Assembly: GCA_016844545.1 (NCBI GenBank)
Contig: JAENJC010000106.1
Location: forward strand, 1 to 5,532
Direction: 5' to 3'
Length of the DNA stretch: 5,532 nt
Source of the DNA: Deltaproteobacteria bacterium
GTDB lineage: Bacteria > Desulfobacterota > JAENJC01
The notes below the pieces were generated by a model, which was given only the letters and a program-made list of their open reading frames with translations, had not been told where the DNA came from and made no database searches. Positions 1 to 4,533 of the stretch are shown here, piece after piece. The position numbers and the translations under genes were made by a program. How positions within the stretch are numbered: position 1 is the stretch's first letter; the number at the start of each line of letters is the position of its first letter.

Positions 1-642
1 CTAAAGAATAGTCAGGATTTATAGTAATTGCCCTATCGTAATCCTTTATAGATTTGTCAAATAACCCTTTATTCAAGTAAACATTACCACGTTTATAAAA
101 GGCTACAGCATTGTTCGTGTCTATGCTAATCTTAGTTGTTAAAATTTTTAATTCTTCATCGAGGAAGGGATGATCAAAGTAGTCATCATCGCTAACTGGT
201 GGATCAAAAACAGCATCCCCTATATCATAAATGAAACCGCCGCTATATCCCTCTTTTATGTGTGTAACTCCGCTATTATAATAGACGAGGCCATAATAGT
301 TATCATAGGCATTTTGGTTTATATTAATGGCTTTTCTGTAATCTTCAAATGCCTTACTGTATTGATTTTTTTTGTAATAAGCCATCCCGCGGTAATAATA
401 TGCTAAAACATTATCTGGATATAGATCAATTGCCTTGTTATAATCTTCAATAGCTTTATCAAATTGACCTTTCTCGGCATAAGTACTACCTCTCTCAAAC
501 ATCTCATTCGCCTGAAAAAACCTCTCATCATCCGCAATCTTCGCCTCTATCTGTTGCTTCTCCTTTCCCCCTTTCGCCCCCGCCAACTGCCTCTTTAACT
601 CCTCAATCTCCTTCTGGCTCTTGTCATAAGCCGCTTGAATTT
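1..642 (-). pseudogene. C-terminal TPR part of a frameshifted secreted protein (runs off the window)
   Basis: This is an open minus-strand frame with no internal stop from about 679 down to base 1, without a credible start of its own. It starts with a charged, helix-prone stretch (AAYDKSQKEIEELKRQLA, likely coiled coil) and then has tetratricopeptide repeats. TPR1 begins near 514 (FERGSTYAEKGQFDKAIEDY), TPR2 near 412 (AYYYRGMAYYKKNQYSKAFE), and another near 106 (AFYKRGNVYLNKGLFDKSIK). A stretch of roughly 55 residues rich in Asp, Gly and aromatic residues separates the second and third. TPRs normally form superhelical scaffolds for protein-protein contacts. This frame is the natural continuation of the signal-peptide ORF at 595-990: adding one A to the AAA run (minus strand, 642-640) gives an uninterrupted DKIQAAYDKSQKEIEEL junction. 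I read the two as one gene. Whether the break is real or a sequencing or assembly error cannot be told here. The 3' end lies outside the window. Confidence 0.8.
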
Positions 643-990
643 GTCTGTGGAGACCTTTGCCTTTATCTTTATCCAGAAGTTAAAGCCATCGCCGAAAACA
701 GTCCTCTTTTTCTCCAGGACCTCGACTTCCATTATGCCGGAGGCAAGAACCTGTATCTCATCCGCAGTCAACTGGAAGTTTTTCGTCTTTGAATAACTCT
801 CCACATAAGTCCCCGCCTCTTCAACAGCCGTCCTCTTAGCCTGAAGGAGCGCCCTGCTCTCCGCCACAGTCGGCGTCTCCCCGTCTCCCATGTTGTAGGT
901 GCCTTCTGCAACGATCTCTTTGGTCTCGGCATGGCTAAACGATGGGAGAAGCAGAAGTAAAGCGGCAATAAATGGTAGTACGAGTTTCAC
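595..990 (-). CDS. Signal peptide plus N-terminal domain of the same TPR protein, ending at the frameshift
   Basis: I chose the GTG at 990 because GGAG lies five bases upstream and it gives a classic Sec signal peptide: MKLVLPF, then a Leu/Ala-rich core, then PSFSHA with likely cleavage before ETKE. A second in-frame GTG at 1014 would add eight residues (MPAQDGAY) that make a poorer signal peptide. The mature part of about 110 residues has a conserved-looking block (ESRALLQAKRTAVEEAGTYV, then LTADEIQVLASGIMEVEVLE) and ends in a beta-rich KIKAKVSTDK. This pattern resembles the N-terminal domain of FlgT-like and related periplasmic proteins, a family impression that I hold loosely. After VSTDK the frame continues as an Arg-rich tail (RLMTRARRRLRS) to a TAA at 595. 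That tail is the wrong-frame reading of the coiled-coil region and is probably not native. The protein should be exported to the periplasm. Confidence 0.8.
   Translation of the reverse strand: MKLVLPFIAALLLLLPSFSHAETKEIVAEGTYNMGDGETPTVAESRALLQAKRTAVEEAGTYVESYSKTKNFQLTADEIQVLASGIMEVEVLEKKRTVFGDGFNFWIKIKAKVSTDKFKRLMTRARRRLRS
640..642 (-). other. Apparent one-base deletion (frameshift point)
   Basis: The minus strand reads GAC AAA TTC AAG in the signal-peptide frame, whereas the TPR frame reads ATT CAA GCG GCT TAT. One additional A in the AAA run joins them as Asp-Lys-Ile-Gln-Ala-Ala-Tyr with no lost residue. The upstream frame changes from sensible protein to an Arg-rich tail exactly here. The TPR frame becomes protein-like at the same point and meets a stop (TAA) a short way upstream, near 680. 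The local sequence is not a canonical X XXY YYZ slippery heptamer, so programmed frameshifting is not favoured. Confidence 0.75.
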
Positions 991-1017
991 ATAGGCTCCA
1001 TCTTGGGCTGGCACAGT

Positions 1018-1084
1018 CCACCCTGCATGACTAAGCGGCGTGGCGGCTTGTTACCAAGTCCGTCTTAAGCGAATTATTAGGTGC
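1018..1084 (-). repeat. Possible degenerate integron attC-like site at the 3' end of DUF2442
   Basis: Read on the minus strand, this stretch begins CACCTAATAATTCG, close to the CCTAACAATTCG start of many attC sites. It ends with CTTAGTCATGCAGGGTG, which has the CTTA-GTCA part seen before the attC right end but lacks a good GTTRRRY core. The strand can fold: TAAGACGG (1067-1060) pairs with CCGCTTA (1038-1032) with one unpaired A, and CTTG-GTAA-CAAG (1058-1047) forms a small inner hairpin. Single extrahelical bases and a length of about 67 bases both fit attC. The missing right core makes this a scar at best; it could be chance. Confidence 0.35.
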
Positions 1085-1333
1085 TGTTTTGCCATTTGTC
1101 CACAGTTCATATTCACTCAGGTCAATATCATCACTCCATGAAATACCATAGCCTCCAGGATCGACGCGAACGGCATTGAAAAAGGCAGGACTCGCAAGCA
1201 AGTGAAACTGCGGCCTGGAAAGAAGAGAATCACAATCATAAATTTTCTTAATTCCGTTCTCGAAAGTGATAAGTAATTGCGCTTCCCCTATGGTTTTTAC
1301 AGCTTTAATTTTTGGTATCTTTTCCAAATTCAA
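1031..1333 (-). CDS. DUF2442 domain protein
   Basis: About 100 residues. The family is recognised from the block VDPGGYGISWSDDIDLSEYE followed by LWTNG, and from the N-terminal half IKAVKTIGEAQLLITFENG followed by KKIYDCDSLL. DUF2442 proteins are small, of unknown function, and often adjacent to DUF4160 genes in toxin-antitoxin-like pairs. I chose a TTG start at 1333, just after the DUF4160 stop (one base between), with GGAG four bases upstream. TTG at 1327 is an alternative. No in-frame ATG is suitable: the ATG at 1456 lies inside DUF4160 and would add 41 unrelated residues. The close spacing implies translational coupling. The last 17 residues (APNNSLKTDLVTSRHAA) lie past the conserved domain and are encoded by the attC-like sequence, so the C terminus is probably a fusion to non-coding DNA. 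Confidence 0.8.
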   Translation of the reverse strand: MNLEKIPKIKAVKTIGEAQLLITFENGIKKIYDCDSLLSRPQFHLLASPAFFNAVRVDPGGYGISWSDDIDLSEYELWTNGKTAPNNSLKTDLVTSRHAA

Positions 1334-1334
1334 T

Positions 1335-1589
1335 TTACTCCAATCCCGGCAGTTGCTTAAATTCCTGACGATTCCACATTTCCAATAGTTCCTTTTGGTA
1401 AAAGCCTGCCCATTCTTTGACAAGCCGTTGAGCTCTACCCGGCAAATCCCCTTCAATCATCTCCAATGATTCGATAGCAAAAACAGCATTGAATTCTCCG
1501 TAAATTGCATGAAAATGAGCGACTCCATGTTCACTTTGGCTGAAGTACATCTTGATTATAATGCCGTAAAATCTGGCTATAACTGGCAT
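1335..1589 (-). CDS. DUF4160 domain protein
   Basis: 84 residues, the usual size for this family. Typical features are the start MPVIARFYGIIIKMYF, a histidine cluster H21/H25/H27 (HGVAHFHAIYGE), a Gly-Asp-Leu-Pro turn near residue 47, and the C-terminal helix with LVKEWAGFYQKELLEMW. The function of DUF4160 is not established. Its pairing with DUF2442 is commonly seen and suggests that the two act together, perhaps as a toxin-antitoxin-like module. The ATG at 1589 is preceded by a strong AAGGAGG at eight bases. The frame stays open upstream to an ATG at 1643, but those 18 extra residues are not family-like and the ribosome site sits between the two starts. The stop TAA at 1335-1337 is followed at once by the DUF2442 start. 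Confidence 0.85.
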   Translation of the reverse strand: MPVIARFYGIIIKMYFSQSEHGVAHFHAIYGEFNAVFAIESLEMIEGDLPGRAQRLVKEWAGFYQKELLEMWNRQEFKQLPGLE

Positions 1590-1597
1590 AAATCTAT

Positions 1598-1604
1598 CCT
1601 CCTT
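1598..1604 (-). promoter_or_regulatory. Ribosome binding site that fixes the DUF4160 start
   Basis: AAGGAGG on the minus strand, eight bases before the ATG at 1589. It is a near-perfect anti-16S match, and it rules against the longer in-frame start at 1643. Confidence 0.8.
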
Positions 1605-1645
1605 GTGATTGGGTTGCATCCCCATTTCCTCGACCCTCATCATTC

Positions 1646-1882
1646 CTAACCTTCCCGAAGGCCCTTCACATAACCATCAGGGTCTATCCCCTTCCAGATA
1701 TCTTTGCCGAGGCCTTGAAGCATTAATACAGGGTCTTTGGCTTCAGTTGTTTTTTTCGGCTGCATCATCCCTTCTTCCTTTAGCAAGAGGACCTCCAGTC
1801 TATCGTTCCTGTGTATTGACAGATCATGCAGAACTATCTCCCCATCTTTTTCAGCGTGAACCTTAAGCCTTATTGCCTCCAT
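1646..1882 (-). CDS. Small antitoxin-like protein, no toxin partner visible
   Basis: 78 residues from the ATG at 1882, chosen because GGGAGG lies five bases upstream. The open frame continues to 1981, but that extension is read from repeat sequence and is not convincing. The N-terminal half (MEAIRLKVHAEKDGEIVLHD, then LSIHRNDRLEVLLLKEE) has the alternating beta pattern of small DNA-binding antitoxins. The C-terminal half (DPVLMLQGLGKDIWKGIDPD, then GYVKGLREG) resembles the toxin-binding tail of antitoxins that precede PIN-domain toxins, a resemblance recalled from family patterns and not searched. Such proteins often end LREGWE; here the frame stops at TAG just where Trp is expected, and the next codons are GAA TGA. 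No PIN or other toxin follows; the DUF4160-DUF2442 pair occupies that place. It may be an orphan, or it may work with the pair. Confidence 0.6.
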   Translation of the reverse strand: MEAIRLKVHAEKDGEIVLHDLSIHRNDRLEVLLLKEEGMMQPKKTTEAKDPVLMLQGLGKDIWKGIDPDGYVKGLREG

Positions 1883-1928
1883 TCTTTCCTCCCTGATATC
1901 CATTGCTATATTTTTTAACTTCCATCTT

Positions 1929-1941
1929 CCTTCATCCCTCA
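1929..1941. repeat. Short dispersed repeat, copy 1
   Basis: CCTTCATCCCTCA on the plus strand, identical to 2661-2673 in the ROK-M50 junction. On the minus strand it reads TGAGGGATGAAGG, a purine-rich motif just upstream of the antitoxin-like gene. It may be part of a genome-wide intergenic repeat or simply a low-complexity purine tract. Confidence 0.45.
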
Positions 1942-1954
1942 ATTCCTTGATTAA

Positions 1955-1968
1955 CCGCAGAGATGCGG
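1955..1968. repeat. Small hairpin in a CGCAGAG-type intergenic element
   Basis: CCGCA-GAGA-TGCGG is a perfect five-base-pair stem with a four-base loop. It is followed by AGTAGCAGAG, so the stretch 1951-1979 resembles the AACCGCAGAGACGCAGAG-type element seen between genes in many environmental genomes. It is not part of a coding region that I accept. Confidence 0.45.
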
Positions 1969-1992
1969 AGTAGCAGAGCAACGCCCCCTAGC

Positions 1993-2017
1993 TCCCCCTC
2001 TTAATTTAAGAGGGGGA
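1993..2017. repeat. Perfect 25-base inverted repeat, 3' of the M50 gene
   Basis: The left arm TCCCCCTCTTAA (1993-2004) and right arm TTAAGAGGGGGA (2006-2017) are exact complements around a single T at 2005. It begins eight bases past the M50 stop codon, so it may end or stabilise the kinase-protease transcript. Neither strand has a good T-run after the stem, so it is not a textbook intrinsic terminator. Another C-run (CCCCCTAG at 1984-1991) flanks it. Similar CCCCCTCTTAA palindromes occur as dispersed repeats in environmental genomes, which makes a MITE-like or REP-like remnant another reading. Confidence 0.7.
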
Positions 2018-2025
2018 TTAAGTCT

Positions 2026-2655
2026 TTACCCCAGCAACAGATTTACAATTACCAGGATTATAGGGAAAACTACATACTCAACAATCCCTGAAAATATCAG
2101 GATCAATAAGAGGAGAAAACCGTATGGTTCCAGCCTGGCATAGGATAGAGCCTGTTTCTCCGGTAGTATACCGACCATGATCCTCCCGCCGTCCAGCGGC
2201 GGGATCGGAATGACATTGAAAACTGCGAGACCAATGTTCAAGCGGACACTGACATAGGCCATCTGGCTAATAGGTACTGCTACTGCTCCCCAGTGAGAGT
2301 CGGCAGGAAGGTGAAGATTAAGCAGCCATCTTAAGAGCAGGGCACTGAGCACGGCAAGCACCATGTTTGTCGCTGGCCCCGCCAGAGCCACCCACAGCAT
2401 CCCCTTCCTCGAGTTCTTGAAGTAAAGCGGGTTTACAGGTACCGGCTTTGCCCACCCTATCATCCTTGTGACAAGAAACACAAGGGTTCCAACCAGGTCA
2501 AGGTGAGCCAGTGGGTTAAGGGTAAGTCGTCCGGCATTCTTTGCAGTAGGGTCCCCAAGCCTGTATGCCACCATCCCGTGTGCAACCTCGTGAAAGGTAA
2601 CAGCCAAAAGGATCGGCACAGCCAATATTGAAAATTGTTGTATGTAAGATTCCAT
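2026..2655 (-). CDS. M50-family site-2-protease-like membrane metalloprotease
   Basis: 209 residues, the normal size for compact M50 proteins. The zinc-binding HEVAHG (H22, E23, H26) lies in the first membrane helix. The second conserved region is FNVIPIPPLDGGRI (147-159), where D155 should be the third zinc ligand, followed by further membrane segments near 178-208. The NPLAHLDLVG block (47-56) and the WVALAGPATNMVLA helix (88-101) are also typical. These enzymes cut peptide bonds within or next to the membrane, for example in anti-sigma factors or signal peptides; this one has no PDZ domain and its substrate is unknown. It follows the ROK kinase by 22 bases, so the two are probably co-transcribed. 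AAGGAG precedes the ATG with a short three-base spacer. Confidence 0.93.
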   Translation of the reverse strand: MESYIQQFSILAVPILLAVTFHEVAHGMVAYRLGDPTAKNAGRLTLNPLAHLDLVGTLVFLVTRMIGWAKPVPVNPLYFKNSRKGMLWVALAGPATNMVLAVLSALLLRWLLNLHLPADSHWGAVAVPISQMAYVSVRLNIGLAVFNVIPIPPLDGGRIMVGILPEKQALSYARLEPYGFLLLLILIFSGIVEYVVFPIILVIVNLLLG

Positions 2656-2660
2656 TTACT

Positions 2661-2683
2661 CCTTCATCCCTCATCCTTCATCC
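2661..2683 (-). repeat. Three tandem 7-base units bridging the ROK stop and the M50 ribosome site
   Basis: On the plus strand the units are CCTTCAT, CCCTCAT and CCTTCAT, followed by CC. On the minus strand they read GGATGAAGGATGAGGGATGA. The first transcribed unit contains the ROK stop codon (TGA, 2680-2678), and the last supplies part of the AAGGAG ribosome site (2664-2659) of the M50 gene. Confidence 0.7.
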
Positions 2684-3610
2684 GTTTTCAAACGCCAGTC
2701 TCGCGGCTCCGAGCATCCCTGCGCTATCTCCAAGGGATGCGGCTAAAATCTTTGTCCTATCCACTATCTCACTGAAACACCTCTTGCCTATCTCTTCGTT
2801 CATAGATGGATAAAAAAGGTCCCAGGCCTTTGATACACCGCCGCCAAGAATAACCGCCTCTGGGTTTAATATATGAAGGAGGCTCGCTATCCCTACCCCC
2901 AGGTATCTCCCCGCACCTGCAAAAAGAGAGGCAGCAGCCTTGTCTCCTCCTCTTGCAGCCGCATCCAGCATCTCAGTGGTCAGATTATCTGTATCCCAGA
3001 CTGCATCCCCTTTATTGACTGCCTCCCTGGCGGCCCTGACAATACCAGTGGCAGACGCATAGGTTTCCAGGCATCCCCTGTTGCCACAGCTGCATTGCAG
3101 GCCTTCAGGCTCCACAACCATGTGTCCGACCTCTCCGGCCATCCCGAAGGCGCCTCTCCATATCTTGCCGTCTAAGATCAAGCCTCCGCCAACACCAGTC
3201 CCAAGGGTAATACATACAAGAGAATTCAACCCCTTTCCCGCGCCGGAGCTCTTTTCCCCGTAGGCCACCGCATTGGCATCATTTTCAAGGATAACAGGAA
3301 GCGCCAGGGCTTCTTCCAGTAATTTCTGCAGAGGAACTTCTTTCCAGCCTGGGAGGTTTGGGGAGCAGCGGACAACGCCGTTTTCTATCAGCCCAGGGGC
3401 GCCAATCCCAATGCCTACAACTGTCCCATGCCTTCTTCCCTCTGCAATCAGCTCCAAGGCAACCGAAGACAACCGTGAGATTATGGCGTCCTTCCCCTCC
3501 AGGGCCGACGTCTTGTGTCTTACTGAGTTTATTACGGCGCCGTCTTCGGAAACAAGGGCCAGGCGCATATTGGTGCCGCCCATATCTATGCCTATAGCAA
3601 GCTTTTTCAT
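2678..3610 (-). CDS. ROK-family sugar kinase, probably glucokinase-like
   Basis: 310 residues, the standard length of ROK kinases, which phosphorylate glucose or related sugars with ATP in the cytoplasm. Visible features: the N-terminal phosphate loop IDMGGTN (8-14), the catalytic region LENDAN (108-113) with D111 as the expected base, the glycine-rich GTGVGGG (137-143), the EVGH motif (160-163), and the zinc site C173-S-C175-GNRG-C180 leading into GCLE. The ADP-side ILGGGVS (255-260) is also present. There is no N-terminal helix-turn-helix, so it is a kinase and not a ROK repressor. Glucose versus N-acetyl sugar specificity cannot be read from the sequence; EVGH is the usual glucokinase-like form. 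I chose the ATG at 3610 because the protein then begins MKKLAIGIDMGGTN, as family members do. The ATG at 3685 would add 25 unrelated residues. No good ribosome site precedes it. Confidence 0.93.
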   Translation of the reverse strand: MKKLAIGIDMGGTNMRLALVSEDGAVINSVRHKTSALEGKDAIISRLSSVALELIAEGRRHGTVVGIGIGAPGLIENGVVRCSPNLPGWKEVPLQKLLEEALALPVILENDANAVAYGEKSSGAGKGLNSLVCITLGTGVGGGLILDGKIWRGAFGMAGEVGHMVVEPEGLQCSCGNRGCLETYASATGIVRAAREAVNKGDAVWDTDNLTTEMLDAAARGGDKAAASLFAGAGRYLGVGIASLLHILNPEAVILGGGVSKAWDLFYPSMNEEIGKRCFSEIVDRTKILAASLGDSAGMLGAARLAFENG

Positions 3611-3617
3611 CCCTGAC

Positions 3618-3645
3618 AGGATAACAGATTTTTGAAAATTGTAAA
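3618..3645 (-). promoter_or_regulatory. Candidate promoter for the ROK-M50 operon
   Basis: On the minus strand TTTACA (3645-3640) and TATCCT (3623-3618) are separated by 16 bases. Transcription would start one or two bases before the ATG at 3610, giving an almost leaderless mRNA. That fits the lack of a well-spaced ribosome site. The -10 box is weak, so a different promoter further upstream is possible. Confidence 0.35.
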
Positions 3646-3749
3646 GCGTTTGACGATTTTGGATTAACTCACTGCCTGTAAGCAAATCTTGAAGAAAGTT
3701 CCGGGGAATTAGGGATATTTCTCATTAAGGCCATTAGAAATAAAAAAGC

Positions 3750-3778
3750 TTGATTATTTTTATATATGCATATATAAT
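3750..3778 (+). promoter_or_regulatory. Sigma70-type promoter for the ABC operon
   Basis: TTGATT (3750-3755) and a perfect TATAAT (3773-3778) are separated by exactly 17 bases in an AT-rich stretch. Transcription should begin near 3785, leaving a leader of about 45 bases before the ATG at 3829. Confidence 0.7.
3760..3777. promoter_or_regulatory. 18-base palindrome overlapping the promoter spacer and -10 box
   Basis: TTATATATGCATATATAA is a perfect palindrome covering most of the spacer and five bases of the -10 box. A dimeric repressor bound here would block RNA polymerase, so it is a candidate operator. The alternating TA content also makes chance palindromes more likely than usual. Confidence 0.45.
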
Positions 3779-3816
3779 TTTTCAGATATTAGACCAGGAA
3801 AAATAATACCGGTTCC

Positions 3817-3821
3817 AGGGG
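3817..3821 (+). promoter_or_regulatory. Ribosome binding site of the ABC ATPase gene
   Basis: AGGGG lies seven bases before the ATG at 3829 and supports that start. Confidence 0.6.
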
Positions 3822-3828
3822 AAAGTAT

Positions 3829-4533
3829 ATGTCATTGATTGTTGCTGAGAATATTCAAAAATACTATAAGACAGGCGAAGTAACGGTTAAGGCGTTAAAG
3901 GGTTTGAGCTTCGAGATTGAGCCTGCATCATTCGTATCCTTTGTCGGGCCATCGGGGAGCGGGAAGACCACCCTTTTAAACCTCATTGGATGCCTTGATA
4001 AACCCACAGATGGAAAACTCACGGTGGCGGCCACGGATGTATTGCATCTCGACAGGAAAGAGAGTGCGTCATTCAGAGGCAACAATATAGGGTTCATATT
4101 TCAGGACTTCAACCTGCTCCCTGTCCTCACCGTTTATGAAAACATAGAATATCCGCTTTTGATGGTCCAGTCAGTCCCCGCATCGGAGAGGAATAAAAGG
4201 GTAAATGTCCTACTTGAGGCAGTGGGAATGATCGAGCAGGGGGATAAATACCCCGACCAGATCTCAGGAGGCCAGAAACAGAGGGTTGCTGTCGCGCGAG
4301 CACTGGTTACAAACCCGAAGCTCGTCCTTGCAGATGAGCCCACCGCCAATCTAGACCACAAGACAGCATACATGGTGATTGATCTCATGAAGAAGATGAG
4401 GGACGAGTTCAGGACCACCTTCATATTCTCGACCCATGATCAGAAGATAGTTGGAGAGGCCGAGATCATATATTCGCTGGAGGACGGAGAGTTGAAGGGG
4501 CGGGACGTAAAAAAGGGTGTTGGAAATGCGTAA
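3829..4533 (+). CDS. ABC transporter ATP-binding protein, LolD/MacB type
   Basis: 234 residues, the usual length of stand-alone LolD/MacB-class ATPases. Motifs in order: Walker A GPSGSGKT (40-47), Q-loop FIFQDFN (89-95, Q92), the signature ISGGQKQR (145-152, Ile replacing the common Leu), Walker B LVLADEP (165-171, D169 and E170), D-loop NLD (174-176) and the switch histidine H203 in STHD. The protein sits on the cytoplasmic face and drives the adjacent permease by ATP hydrolysis. Members of this class power lipoprotein release (LolCDE), export of drugs, toxins or peptides (MacB), or envelope functions; which applies here is open. The gene is first in its operon and ends eight bases inside the permease gene. 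Confidence 0.95.
   Translation: MSLIVAENIQKYYKTGEVTVKALKGLSFEIEPASFVSFVGPSGSGKTTLLNLIGCLDKPTDGKLTVAATDVLHLDRKESASFRGNNIGFIFQDFNLLPVLTVYENIEYPLLMVQSVPASERNKRVNVLLEAVGMIEQGDKYPDQISGGQKQRVAVARALVTNPKLVLADEPTANLDHKTAYMVIDLMKKMRDEFRTTFIFSTHDQKIVGEAEIIYSLEDGELKGRDVKKGVGNA

Noticed and set aside
170..406. Plus-strand open frame of 78 residues, Ile/Val-rich
   Set aside because: It is antisense to the TPR repeats and lacks any family signal; its hydrophobicity comes from reading AT-rich TPR codons backwards.
636..648. Programmed -1 ribosomal frameshifting in the TPR gene
   Set aside because: The local CAAATTC does not form a slippery heptamer in the required phase and I saw no obvious downstream stimulatory stem; a one-base deletion is simpler.
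768..968. Minus-strand frame of 66 residues inside the signal-peptide ORF
   Set aside because: It is Arg-rich with no domain and overlaps a well-supported frame.
1334..1456. ATG start at 1456 for the DUF2442 gene
   Set aside because: It would place 41 unrelated residues before the domain and lies deep within DUF4160; the TTG at 1333 has a ribosome site and coupling position.
1609..1866. Plus-strand frame of 85 residues
   Set aside because: It is antisense to the antitoxin-like gene, which has a strong ribosome site and a sensible protein sequence.
2661..2683. CRISPR-like array
   Set aside because: The units are only seven bases and directly tandem with no spacers.
2873..3635. Several plus-strand frames opposite the ROK kinase
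   Set aside because: They are Pro/Ser/Arg-rich shadows of a clear kinase gene.
3864..4424. Minus-strand frames opposite the ABC ATPase
   Set aside because: They are shadows of a gene with complete ATPase motifs.
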